DNA of 64,000 bases from Alnus glutinosa. Taxonomy: Eukaryota > Streptophyta > Magnoliopsida > Fagales > Betulaceae. Numbering within the stretch: position 1 is the stretch's first letter; the number at the start of each line of letters is the position of its first letter. The stretch is from positions 2,994,001 to 3,058,000 of the forward strand of contig NC_084888.1 of the NCBI RefSeq assembly GCF_958979055.1. The letters are read 5' to 3'. The translations under genes were made by a program, and so were the position numbers. Under the pieces are notes generated by a model that worked only from the letters and a program-made list of their open reading frames with translations, did no database searches and was not told where the DNA came from. Of the stretch, positions 22,871-34,596 are shown one piece after another.

Positions 22871-24250
22871 TCAGGCAGGGTAATCAAATGGAAGAGGAGC
22901 CACCAAGGAGGGATTCAGTAGATCCGGGTGCACAAAACCATACTTGCGAAGCACCTGATTGTCAGCAAAATTCAAAGCCCTTTGAATCTCGTTCCAGCAC
23001 ATGTCCCCAGCATACAAAGGATTGTGTTCTCCATTACAAGGCTGACACCCCGTGAAGTGCGTGACAAAGGGCCTCTTACCATTTCCACTCTCATAACCCG
23101 CGTTCTCAAGGTACGGCTCTCTCAGCGCAGCGTAATACTCGCTAAGTTTTTCCGCGTGTCTTCTCCTCAAAATGGGCGTGTGTATATCAATCTTCGTGTA
23201 CCTCTTGGCGATGTTATCATACATCTTCACTAACCCTATCCAATACCCTTGAAAGTAATACTCGCTCTCTAGGTAGGTCTTGTCCCCCCATTTGGGTTTA
23301 TTCGTGAAGAGCAAATAAATCAGAGAGGATTGGTCGTCTGGGAGAGGGAACGGCTTGTCCTTAAACGTCATTTGAAGGACATGGCCCCACTTCTCGTAGT
23401 TTGGGCTCTTAGGGCCCATAGAAGCCCATATATCAATGAGGTCCATAGCCCACTGACAATTCCTGATCAGAAACACCCCAGCGTTGAGACCCGTCCAGCT
23501 CTTGTTATCTTTGTCCTCGTAGACCATATTGGGCCACCCATGGACCACAAGATTATGGGCTTTGTAGCGGTCCAGTGGGAGCTTGAACTCCATATCAGTG
23601 AAAACGGCATCGGAGTCGACCCACCAGATCCACTCTGCCTCGGGGTGGGCAATCATGGCGGCCCGGACCACCGGGAGCTTGGCCCAATAAGAATTCATCT
23701 TGGGGTGCAGGTAGGCGTTGTTGTAGAACAAATCGTAGCCGTGGATTCGGCAGTAGTCGAGCTTGTTCTTGAAGAGCCTGAGGAGTAAGTGATCGCCGAT
23801 GGGGTTCTTACAAGGGGACGCCTGTGATCCCGTGATCACCAGAATCCGATTGCGTGATCCAGCGGCGAGCGATGGATGACGCTTCAGCCAATGGCTTCGC
23901 TTCTCGTCCCAGTTCTTCACGGTTTTGTCAACGGAATAGGTCAGCTCCGGGTCGTCATAGAAGTTCGGGTCGGGAGGGTCGGGCACATTTGGTTCTGTCA
24001 GATTGGACCCGAAATAAGGGTTAGGGTTTAGGAAGGACCGGAAGGGGCAAAGGAGTAGAAGAAGAAGCAAAAGTGATCCAACGAGAAAGAGAGAGGCATA
24101 GGAGAGAGACGCGCAGGCTTTGTTAGGGAAGGTGGGTTTGGGGGCCATGGGGAGAAGAGGAAAAGATAAGAGGCCATTTTTGAAGGTTTTGAAGGGTGGG
24201 TGCTCTGGGAAGTTGCTTAATATGGGGGTTGCTGCCTTGCTGGGGATCAA
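22871..24250 (-). CDS. GT34 glycosyltransferase, diverged intact copy C, 459 aa
   Basis: A single-exon GT34 paralogue of copy A, clearly diverged along its length. The ATG at 24250 gives a longer N-terminus; the internal Met at residue 35 ('MAPKPTFPNKA') aligns with Met15 of copy A and may be the true start. A very leucine-rich anchor at about 52-70 marks a type II Golgi protein. The DxD is DSD at 212-214. The blocks 'GSQASPCKNPIGDHLL', 'SWTGLNAGVFLIRNCQWA' and 'FVTHFTGCQPCNGEHN' are intact. Codon usage is less GC-rich than in copy A. The divergence from A implies an old split, while the C' remnant 5 kb to the left is a young copy of this gene. A wall-polysaccharide galactosyl- or xylosyltransferase role is expected from the family; the exact substrate is unknown. 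Confidence 0.92.
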   Translation of the reverse strand: MIPSKAATPILSNFPEHPPFKTFKNGLLSFPLLPMAPKPTFPNKACASLSYASLFLVGSLLLLLLLLCPFRSFLNPNPYFGSNLTEPNVPDPPDPNFYDDPELTYSVDKTVKNWDEKRSHWLKRHPSLAAGSRNRILVITGSQASPCKNPIGDHLLLRLFKNKLDYCRIHGYDLFYNNAYLHPKMNSYWAKLPVVRAAMIAHPEAEWIWWVDSDAVFTDMEFKLPLDRYKAHNLVVHGWPNMVYEDKDNKSWTGLNAGVFLIRNCQWAMDLIDIWASMGPKSPNYEKWGHVLQMTFKDKPFPLPDDQSSLIYLLFTNKPKWGDKTYLESEYYFQGYWIGLVKMYDNIAKRYTKIDIHTPILRRRHAEKLSEYYAALREPYLENAGYESGNGKRPFVTHFTGCQPCNGEHNPLYAGDMCWNEIQRALNFADNQVLRKYGFVHPDLLNPSLVAPLPFDYPA

Positions 24251-24440
24251 TGAGAGTTTAATGCTTTCGTGCCAGATTTGGAAGAGGCTTTTTAGGGAGA
24301 CAGAGTAGATTTGCTACGACTCTTTCGCTTCGTTTGGCTGACGAGATTTATGGCGGGGATTTTGGATGGAGAAAGCGACATTTTTAATTGTCTAGAAAAA
24401 TAGTATTTTATTTATATTTACTGGCTTAAGACATCAGCAA

Positions 24441-24514
24441 GCTTTCATAGCTCAGTTGGTTAGAGCACCCGTTTAGTAAGCGGGAGGTCTTGAGTTCGAC
24501 TCTCAATGAAAGCA
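24441..24514 (+). tRNA. tRNA-Thr: tRNA-Thr (anticodon AGU)
   Basis: A complete 74-nt cloverleaf: acceptor GCTTTCA pairs with TGAAAGC, D-stem GCTC/GAGC, anticodon stem CCCGT/GCGGG around the loop TTAGTAA (anticodon AGT), variable AGGTC, T-stem TTGAG/CTCAA with loop TTCGACT, and discriminator A. There is no intron. Box A (TAGCTCAGTTGG) and box B (AGTTCGACTC) are intact, and a TTTT terminator follows within 20 bp. Confidence 0.95.
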
Positions 24515-25106
24515 CGCGATTCGTTTTATCAAATTTCATCCCTTTTCTTGCTGAGCGGATGAGAGAGAGAGAACATGGGAAAGACATGTTGAAGTTGCAA
24601 TTTCTTTTGCCCACTTCTCTTGTAGTGTGGTGGCGGTGGAATAAGACTGGAAATTGTAATCAAGATGTTCGTGTGGATAATGTTGAATTCTACCCAAAAT
24701 TTTGCCAATATTATCTAATCACAAAACCAGTCAAGTCATCCATTATGAATTCAGAAGCATTGTCAAGTCTACAAATCCAGCTAGAACATGAGCACAACAC
24801 TAACCCATTACCACAGCACTTTATTCTAACCAAATTTGCCCAAACCATCCCATTACAAACTTATTTATCCATACAAAATTACAAATTCAGAACCATTGGT
24901 AGAGACACAGATCCAACCCTGATTGGTGCGCATCACTCCATTCCAATTTTCCTATTCTGATGAAAATCAAACCATCAAATTCCACATTTGTTAGAATGCG
25001 TAAATTTACAGAAATGATTATTGGAGAGAACCTCCACTCCCGCAATAATTTGACAATTACAATAGACAAGACCTCACTAACCACTAAATCTAATCGTGAT
25101 TCAAGA

Positions 25107-26908
25107 TTAACAGCCTTGAAGATCACGCCACCTGAGATAAACCAACCCTGCACGATAATGAGTGTACGCTCCAGCAACTACTAATACATGAAATAGTTGG
25201 TGGCTCTGCCCTGCAAGGTCGAATTTCCCCGGCATCCATCGTTCAGGAATCCTTGTGGCATAAACCAAAGCTCCAAGCCCGTAGAAAGCTCCCATCAGCA
25301 ACTCATATCCAGTTGTGTGGAGAACCTCAGGTTGGCCCCAGAACAAGATAAGCTTGTGCAGGATTGGTGCTATCCCACTGAAGCCCATGCCAAAGAAGAG
25401 AGATGCACGAATGACTCGGAACTTCGGGGTTTGAAAGACCGGTAGGAGAGAAACCAAAACCGTGGCAATTCCCAAGAGGGTTATAAATCCCAAGTAGAGG
25501 TTGCAGAAGAAGGGGTTGCACATGAAGGAGTAGTAGACTGGAGGAAAGAAGGAGGTAGATATAAGGGCAGCAATTCCAGCATAATCAAGCCTGAGCATGA
25601 TGTATGATACGCGTTCAGAGTGGCAATTGAGCAGGTGGCAAATGCTGCTGGCTAGCAAGCAAAACATGGCCCCACCCAAAAATGCAAAAAATGGCCACCG
25701 CGTGATTGGTCTCACCATCAAGGGTGCTATAATATATAGAAAGTCTTCCTTCATGCTACGCTGCATTAAAGCAGAAGAAAAAGAAGACATTAGCTGCATG
25801 TAGCTTTAAGAAACAATTTAAAACACATCAGATTATGTACTAAGAATGATTTCAATTGTTTATGCTCTCACTAATTGCACCAGAAAACCATATTTTCAGG
25901 TATAATCTTCAATTATATAATATTTCTCTCACCAAGAACCTATTAACACCTTGGTTCCAGCAGGAAATTATTGACTACTATGGCCCTAAAGATTTGCATT
26001 AACTAGTGATGTGAATATAGGCCAAAAAAAAGAAGGAAAAAGAAGTTTCTGTGGTAGAATGAAAAAAATACAAAAAGTGCTGATTTAATGAAGACTTATT
26101 ATAAGCAGTTAGTGAGAGCATTATGAAAGAATCACCATCCCAAAATAATTATGCACGACCAGCATGGCAGCATCAAAGAGGTTCTACCATATTGTCTTTG
26201 GTGGAGAAGGTCCAAAAATATGCCAAGACCACATTTCTAATCAACCACCAAAAAATAAAATTTCTCACAAGAGGTGTAACATCACTCCTCCTTTTCTTCT
26301 TTCCTTTTTTGTTTATAAATATTATGAACATTCCAAATCTCCAAAACTGAAGTCTCCCAAACATAGCCAAGCCACATCCATCCACACCACAACTCGTTCA
26401 TGGAATTCTGCTGTTGTGATACTTCAAAGTGGATGGCATATTGGTAGGAAACATATCAACATATAATGCAATTTTAACAGATATGCGTTACTAAGATACA
26501 TTTTTCTACTTCAACCACTACTGCTACTGCACAAGAAACCTCACCAGAACTCAATATTTCTGTCAATCAGTTGATGCCTCAACACATCTACCCGGAGACT
26601 ATTAAAGCCTGGATTTCAATTTCTCTCGACAAATGATGTCAATGCTTTCTACAAGCTTCAAATTCACAGTTGGTAGTCTTTATCTAGTACCAATACCACT
26701 TCTAACTAACACAACCATTTATCATCCCCATTCTGGATCAAACCCTCTCAACACAGACTTCCTAATCTCATCATCCAATAAAACTACACTGGATTTGTGA
26801 ATGAGTTCAATAAATATCTATCGTAGACTGTAACTGGCTGGTATTGGGATTAATTGCATTTTAACTAAGTATAGGGTGAGAATGAAAAGACCTGGGGGGG
26901 GGGAAGGG

Positions 26909-26943
<35 letters not shown>

Positions 26944-28663
26944 GATATTGATTTTAAACTATAATGAAATCCTCCAACAGTTCATCACAAATGTTGCCCC
27001 TTTCAAAATAAAAAATACATGTTGTGCCAAGAAAAATCTGAGAAAGAACTGTGAAATACTGCTATAAGGACAAACATAAATGAACAACAAAATTAATTAA
27101 AATAATCAAGTAAATATGAATAATCTTTTAAGATTACCACCAGCTTTCAAGCATTAAGGATGATAGAATTACCAAAACGCAAACATCAGTATGGTTGCCA
27201 CTGGAAAATCGCTCAGGCAGGCAATTATATAGGAGTTCCATGACATTCCAACCCGAGAGTGATGGAAGCAAATCCACTGAAGGTAATGTAGTCTTCAACT
27301 CCTCCCTAAGTCTGTGCAGATCAGAAATATTGGGCAAGGAAGGGAGGCATGTCAAGAGTTCTGCATGCACTTTGTGCAGGTCGGCCTTTTTCAGCACATC
27401 AGGAACATGTTGTAGAGAGTGCAAATCTACAACCTTTGGAACCTTCATTGCAGTGTATATGGTCAGGGAAAGGAAGAAGAAGAACCCAATCAAATGCCTG
27501 TACAAAAAGCATAAGCTTACTGATAAGAAAGTTTAAATGACAAGGAAATCTTTATATCTGTCTGAACTGCGAATCAAGAAACAATCCTTCCAACAGCCTA
27601 TTCCAGTAAACATAGGGGAAGTAGTGGATATATGTTGCAGAAAGAAAAGAAAGCAAACCATGATTTATCCTAACCAAATAGACACACATAACCAAATGTA
27701 GTACCATGATCAATCCCATAGATCTGGCTAATTGCTAAGAGTTCTTACAAATTCAGCACATTCTTTTTTCTTGGTAAATGTACACACGCACCACAGGGGA
27801 TACTCCTAACCAAATATACTGTTAACCACGATTTAACCTCTTTATTCTTTTATAGGTAAATACAACTCACCCACCCACAAGAGACTGACTCCATGACCTC
27901 ATTCTCCATGCTTGTTTATGAAGGCGAAGAATGCAATTTAGTTCGAAAGACCCTTGGCGACTTAGCCTTTTAGACCACCATATTTATCTCTTTTCTCGTC
28001 TTATATCAGGCAATAATTTATTAGATTCCACAAAGAAGTTTGGATTGGATTGATCGTTTTGACTAATCCACGTGCAATGAAATGAAACCATGACACTTCA
28101 AAGGTTTTAACTTCGTCATTATAAGCCTAAATCTTTATTACTTTGAGGACACTTCCTGTCAATTAGCACATTTCTTCCATTGGTATTCCTTTCGAGAAAC
28201 AACAGAAGAAAGAAAATTGTTAGCATTTCATACTTAAGTCCTTTTTTTAGCAACTCCCATTAAAATAAAAAAAGAAAAGAAAAGAAAGAAGAGGTTACAT
28301 ACACAACCAAGAATCTTCTTTCCTCAGTTATCTCCAACCAAAAGATTTCCATTACAATCACAAGTTCACAACATGAATAATAAATGAACTCCGTAGAAAA
28401 AGAAGGAACAGTAAGCCTTACGTCCAAACATTTAGCGTCTCATTGTGAATGGTGAACATGCTAAGCAAGACCTGCTTCAATGGCCATTCGGGCCGGTAAT
28501 GGCCCACGATGTACTCATTGTCCCTCAAATACCCAGGCAAAGAGTGGTATTCAACCAGCTGGTACTTCACCTTCTTCCACAAACTATTTCCTTTCCCTTC
28601 CTTTAACGATCGTGTCTGATGATTCTCCATCGATTCAGAAGATTCTTTGATATCCTCACCCAT
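25107..28663 (-). CDS. HHP4: Heptahelical transmembrane protein (HHP, PAQR/adiponectin-receptor family), 406 aa
   Basis: Three coding exons, 28663-28422, 27497-27173 and 25760-25107 (TAA), join in phase with GT-AG introns. The product is a plant HHP, a seven-helix PAQR membrane protein linked in plants to sugar, hormone and osmotic responses. The cytosolic N-terminus carries 'LVEYHSLPGYLRDNEYIVGH', then 'IHNETLNVWTHLIGFFFFLS' across the first splice junction. The Zn-site-type motifs are 'SSICH' in an early helix and 'SHQLFH' in the last helix. The C-terminus 'GLVYLRWRDLQGC' is typical. The N-terminal half has a long hydrophilic loop ('VHAELLTCLPSLPNISDLHR') as in HHP4/5. A 5' UTR intron is plausible (exon near 29262-29340, acceptor near 28697). 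The symbol rests on neighbourhood and general similarity; another HHP member is possible. Confidence 0.9.
26876..26941. repeat. Poly-G run and (GA)n microsatellite in an HHP intron
   Basis: A G9 run, a short G-rich spacer and about 14 GA dinucleotides lie in HHP intron 2. Further long GA tracts occur at 29789-29822 and 38898-38939. Confidence 0.85.
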
Positions 28664-29706
28664 CCTCTGATCAATCCAATACACAAATATTATTCTACAA
28701 AAAATAAAAATGTAGGAAACATATAAAAAATCAAAATTCTAACAGTGTTGGGCATCGAACTTGGGTAGAGTCTCTATTTGGGTCCAATAAAAATTTCTTG
28801 AGGAATATGGTTAACAATCAAACTCCCGGTTGAACTGTTAACGGGAGTTGGACTCCACCTTTTTGCCCATAGGCTCATACCTCAAATAGAACCGACAGAC
28901 TTATTATTTTATGCATTTAATATATATTTTTACCGTAAGCTAATTTAGACATTCGGAAGCCTGCCGTATCGAAAACTGTCCTAAGACATCCACTCATCAA
29001 ATTTCGACTCATTTTGGCTCACTTTTTTCTTAAAGATTTTTTTATTCTTACTTTATTAAGAGAGGAGAGAAACCATCGAACATAAATATACAGTGTCTTG
29101 TAATATTTGTGGCCTAAAGATCCACCCAGCTGTATTAGCATAATTTTAATCAAAATCTTCTTTCTTTTCAAAAGATTTGCAAAGAACCGAAATTTATGGT
29201 AAAAGGAAAAGAAATGAGGCAAGCGAGTGAAAACCCAGATGAGAAAAACAAGAGAGAACCTGAAATCGAAGAACCACCAGGCTTGAACGAAGCCCCAGAT
29301 TGAGATTATTCGGGTTCTTCTATATCTTCTTTATACAATAAAAATATAATAAGATATTCCAGGCGGAGATCAATCAGTTTCTTCAGGAGATGCCGCAACA
29401 AATTACTACTGTCGAATTATATGTAATGACACGAAGGGCACGGTTTGATCGATAGTTCTTGGCAGTCGGAGATACCCACAAGACATCTCGACGTAAACCG
29501 TGTGAACAATTTGTATAGAGAGAGATTCTTCGATGAGATGCGGAGATGCCAATGTAGGAGTTTGTTGGGCCTGACACGATGTCGGCGAATATGACTTGTG
29601 GGAAACGAAAGATGCCAAGATATTTTTCTTTTTGCGTAAAAATATTTTGGAGATGGACTTCTTGCGGACCCAAATTGATCATTTTGGCAGTGTTTCTGTC
29701 CATCAA

Positions 29707-29783
29707 TTTTGGACGCTAGCGTTGGAGATGGGTTGCTATTGATTTTTCTGGAAAATTAACGGTTCAAATAGTGCCAGCGAGGC

Positions 29784-29824
<41 letters not shown>

Positions 29825-32420
29825 CTTATGGTGGTTTTAGTGGGAGGTTCGGTCGCCTTCTTCTCGGCCACCTCCTCCTTTTCATAGCAGGTGTCCTCCC
29901 TTTATTTGCTTATGGAGACTGCAAAATCCAATATCCCCTCTGTAATAAGTTAAGAGCAATGATTCATCATCATTCAAAAGATGTTTTTTTTTTTTCGCTA
30001 CTTTGTCTACGGGACAAGATAATCCTTCGGTTAAAAATGAATAAAAAAAACTCAAAAGGTAGTAGAAGATCATTTTATAACATAGACAAGGTAGTAAAAA
30101 ATTATATATTTTTTTTTTTGTGGTGAATTATTACTCATAAGTTAATAACCAATCGACACCTCTCTTGTATTGTCTTCAACACCTCCAGTCCAAGTGTGTT
30201 CGGTAAAAATTGTTAAAGTGATTTTTTTTTTTTTTTTTAAGGTCCGTTTAGGTTTGTAATTTTAAAATGAAATTTTTAGAAACGCAAAATTATAATTTGG
30301 CATTTAAAATCGGAGATTAACCTTTAAAATTTTATATTTTCAAAAAACACTCATTTGTCTATGATTTGAAAAACAGATTTCTACGTTTTTAAATCATAAG
30401 TTTTTAAAAACGCAATTTTCAAATGATTTGGTTTAAAATTACATTTTTGGTTTATGAAATCGCAATTTCAAGCACATCATTAGTCTTAGTAAGAAAGAGA
30501 TTAATATGATATAAAGTAAAAATAATTTGTATGAGAAAGTGAAAAAAGTTTTGTTTTGTAGTTGATTTTTTTATTTGAATAGTAATCAGAAATTATTTAT
30601 GTTATATAAAAAATGAAAAAAAAAATTAGAATGTTTTGAAATTGAATTTTTTTTCTTTTTTCTTTTTTCTAAAAAGTGAAAATAAAGGGAGGGGAGAGTA
30701 GTTATCAAATAGAACCAATATTTCACGTCGTGGCATTCAAGCATTCAAGCTTTAGCAATAATGTTATTTTAGCTACTTAAAATACCATTTTTTTTTTCAT
30801 TTTAACTACCATTTTATTTTAATACAAACTCTAAACTCTAATAGACCATCTATTAAACTTTTTACTTTCTTTAAATATTATATTTTAAAAAACAAAATTG
30901 TTTTTTTAAAACAATAGGAGAAGAGAGAGGGAGAGATGATTAAACAAAAGGAGATGAGAGACTAAAAAAAAATCAAAAAACAAAAAGCTCAATATGTGCT
31001 ACAGTAAACTTTCCAAAATTTTCATTTTGAAGACTATTAACCATGAAAGCGTATTATTCACGCTTTTGAGATATAACGGGTTTGTTTGTTAAGTTCAGAG
31101 ACAATACAGAATAGTGCCGGTCACTATTCACATTTTTTTTTTTTTTTCCAACAACAATTCACATCAAAACATTTTCACTTTTTTTACTTTTTATATCACA
31201 TCAATAATTTTTTATTACTATTCAAATAAAAAAATTCACTACAATACAAAATTTTTTCACTTTTATATACAAATTCTTTTTATTTTATATCACATTATCA
31301 CTTTTTACTAATTCCAAAACTAACAACTCACTACTTTATTATGTTCTGTTCTTTGTCAAACAAGTCCAACATCATGTCTTGTGGAAGACAGAATGAGTAA
31401 GAGCATTCATATTCGATCTTTTAAAATTTTCTTCAAATTTTAAAGAATAATTCCATTTTTTTCTTACAAATGCTTCCATAACAATGCCAAGAATTGAAAT
31501 ACTTTTCGAAGAACAATCACTTTTAGAAAACAGTCTACATCTTATTTTTATTTTATAGAATAATATATACTTATTCTTTTTTCCCTTATTCTTTTTTTTT
31601 TTTAGGCTTAAAGAATAAAGAATGAATAATTAAAAAGAGAATTGAGAGAAGACTTTGGTGAGTTATTGTCACGATAGGACAAGTTGCGCATTACTTGGAA
31701 GTGAAATGACAGAAAGTCTAAGAAATGGACATATTTCTCGTTTAAAACATCTTTAGTAGACTAATTAAATGTTTTAAAATAGTTAAATCTGATTATTATT
31801 AATTTTTTTTTTTTAATCAAACAGATGAGACAAAGCAAATATTTTATTTATAAAATGAATAGTGAATATGATCTACGGTCTATTCACTTTTCATTCTATA
31901 ACTAATAAAATATTAAAAAAAATTAAAATTAAAACATTATAATATTCACATATCCCATCCTCTCTCCCACTTACTTTTCATTATAAAAACTAAAGTATAA
32001 AGTTATACTTTTTCAATAGTTATTATTATGAACTATTTAGAGCTTCTGTCGTTGGACTCATTCTTTAAACTGCTTTAAAAATACCAATTCAGAAACCCCT
32101 TTCGACCTTCTGACAAAAAAGATATCAGATCGAATCAATTTGTTGGCCCATTTTCAGTTTCTGTATGAACTTCGTTACTAGGGTGTTTATTAGAGCCACC
32201 ATCCCTTCTTATAAATTTATTTTAATTTTAATGAATTTTATCTTATCTAATTAAAAAATAAAATAAAAAAAAGGAAAAACTACCTGCATCTTGTAAAAAT
32301 CTTAAGTGCCATTACGTTAGAAATTTTAAAAAGTATTTTTAATATATAAAAAGTTTATTTGTTAGTAAAAAACATTTTTAATTTTTTTTACTTTAACCGA
32401 AGCCAGGAGTACGCTAAAAG
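29707..32420. other. AT-rich intergenic region
   Basis: No gene is seen. It contains (GA)n at 29789-29822 and two members of a dispersed repeat with 'TATATCACATCAATAA' and 'ACAAGTCC'-type ends (about 30235-30712 and 31079-31368), related to segments near 36602-36893 and 55734-55995. Elsewhere there are A/T runs. Confidence 0.5.
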
Positions 32421-33187
32421 TAAAAATTGGGCTACTGGATTAGGCCCATACTAGTCAGGCTTGCCCATTACATGTAGGCCCGCACGAATACTCCTAGAGG
32501 CTTTGGTTTGTGCATGGGATAATTGAATTGAAATGGAGACGAGTGGGTTGGGTTCTTTATTTTTATTTCAAAAGGGACAAAATTAATTTATTTTATTTTA
32601 TTCTTAGATAAATTTTATTCTCCTAAATAAAAGAACCGGCTCGAAATGGAGAGAGAGGATCCTATTCCTTGGTTTGTATCTCGTGCATGTACACATAAGA
32701 CGACATAAGTTAGGGTGTCATGCATTTCAAATTATCAACGTGGCACTAATATTGTACATGCGAATATAGTTATTTATAATATTTGTAGTCATATTTGTAA
32801 AAAGCGGATATCACTTTTAGATATTTACATCTGTATTGTATTTTTACTAACCTCATCCGTGCGATTATTAAAAACGATTATTTTTTGCTATCCACATATT
32901 ATGTAATAGGTATTTTGGGCATTTTTTGCGTATCTATTATTGCCTATTTTAAAAAAAATTTAAAAAAATTTAAGTTAATTTTTAGTGTTTTGGACTTGTT
33001 TTAATTTTTTTAAGCCATATTCTTTTGAAAATATATTGATTTCACATTATTTTTGCATTTTTGTGTTACACGAAAAAGCAATACAGCCAACCAAATAAAT
33101 GTAAACATAACTTATATTTAATCTAAAATGACGTCATTTTTGTATCAAACACCAAAATAACGTCGTTTTGATGAATTTATTATATAT

Positions 33188-33325
33188 AGAGATAATTGTA
33201 TCGTTGGTCCCTGTGTCATAATTATTTTTCACTCTCTATAGTTCAAAAATTTCATGGGAGGTTATCGTGGTAATCAATAATTACAAATCGATCCCTGAAG
33301 TCAAATTCTGTTAAAAAATTTCGAA
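33188..33325 (+). mobile_element. Single-arm relic of the foldback element family
   Basis: About 138 bp resemble the left arm of the elements at 5411 and 21305 ('CATAATTATTTTTCACT', 'AATTACAAATCGATCCCTG', 'TCAAATTCTGTTAAAA') but with much more divergence. The GC core and right arm are absent, so it is an old truncated copy. Confidence 0.8.
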
Positions 33326-33350
33326 ATAAAAGGCTAAGACTGAGATTGAT

Positions 33351-33477
33351 TTTTTTTTTTTTTTTTTGACATGTTCACACAAGAGGGGGGAGGGGGGAGG
33401 GGGGAGGGGAGATTCGAACTAATGACCTCCGCTTCATGAGACGTGATCCCCACCCGATTGAGCTGCTTCTTGAGGAC
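33351..33477 (-). mobile_element. tRNA-derived SINE, copy 2 with target duplication
   Basis: Same family as 1836-1947: box A-like and box B-like motifs and an A-tail on the minus strand. It is flanked by ACTGAGATTGAT (33339-33350) and ACTGAGATGGAT (33478-33489), a 12-bp target duplication with one mismatch. The region between box B and the tail has expanded into a G-rich repeat (33385-33410). Confidence 0.85.
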
Positions 33478-34212
33478 ACTGAGATGGATGTTGTTATAAG
33501 CATCTTTGAAACACAAATTTTCCAAAAAAGTACAACTTCGTGGGCTTTCTCCATTTGTCCTTAACTCACCACATAATTGGGCTACTGGATTAGGCCCATA
33601 CTAGGCAGGCTTGCTCATTGCATGTAGGCCCGCACGAATACCCCTAGAGAAAACTCCTATGTATGATTCCATTAAGTGGTGAATTGAAATGGAGACGAGT
33701 GGGTTTTTTATTTTTATTTTAAAAGGGATAATTAATTAAATTATTTTATTTTATTCTTAGATAATTTTATTCTCCTAAATAAAGAGCCGGCTCGAAATGG
33801 AGAGAGGTTCCTATTCCATGGTTTGTATCTCTTGCATGTACACATAAGACATAAGTTAGGCCATGTATTTTAAATGGAAAATGATCAAAATATTCACAAT
33901 GTACAACAATGATACAATACTAAGGCACATTGAGGTGGGGACCATACAAGTGCACGAAGAATTGGCACCAACGTTATACATACAGATACGGTTATTTGTA
34001 ATATTTGTAATCATTTTGTAAAAGGCGGATATTATTTTTAGATATTTACATATGTATTATGTTTTTACTAATCTCATTCATTTGGTTATTAAAAGCAGTT
34101 ATATTTCGCTATCCACATATTATGTAATGGGTATTTTGGGCAATATTTGAGTCTCTATTATGGCCTATTTTAAATGATTTTAAAAATAATTTAAGTCGAT
34201 TTTTCGTGTTTT

Positions 34213-34255
<43 letters not shown>

Positions 34256-34375
34256 CCATATTATTTTGAAAATATATTGATTTTACATTATTTTTACATT
34301 TTTATTTAAGTGTTACACGAGAAAGCAACATAGCCAATCAAACTAATGTAAACATAACATATACTTAATACAAAA

Positions 34376-34557
34376 GAGAAATGATTTCTACACTCATTTC
34401 TCACAACAGTCCCACAACAAGCTGATGTGGCTGATAATATTTTATTACTTTTTTTGTTTTGTTTTGTTTTCTTTTTGTAAAAAAATAATAAAATACTACT
34501 AGCCACGTCAGCTTGTTGTTGGGCTGTTGTGAAAAATGAGTGTATAAATAATTTCTC
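34376..34557. mobile_element. MULE-type MITE with perfect 9-bp target duplication
   Basis: A 182-bp element flanked by AATACAAAA on both sides (34367-34375 and 34558-34566). Inverted repeats of about 58 bp begin GAGAAATGATTTCTACACTC and hold 'CAAGCTGATGTGGCT' facing 'AGCCACGTCAGCTTG'. The homologous position of the left duplicate (about 33119-33128) is empty. Confidence 0.9.
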
Positions 34558-34596
34558 AATACAAAACGACGTCATTTTGGTATAAATAATATGCAA

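Larger units (their letters stand above)
32425..34590. repeat. Direct duplication of about 0.75 kb (copies from 32425 and 33575)
   Basis: Both copies start AATTGGGCTACTGGATTAGG and continue through 'CATGTAGGCCCGCACGAATA' to a 'GACGTCATTTT' end near 33140 and 34570, offset by about 1,150 bp. The spacer holds a one-arm relic of the foldback family and a SINE. The right copy carries extra insertions, including a 182-bp MITE missing from the left copy. Confidence 0.85.

Noticed and set aside
33376-33410. G-rich repeat as an independent G-quadruplex regulatory site
   Set aside because: It lies inside a SINE and is better explained as expansion of the element's own sequence.
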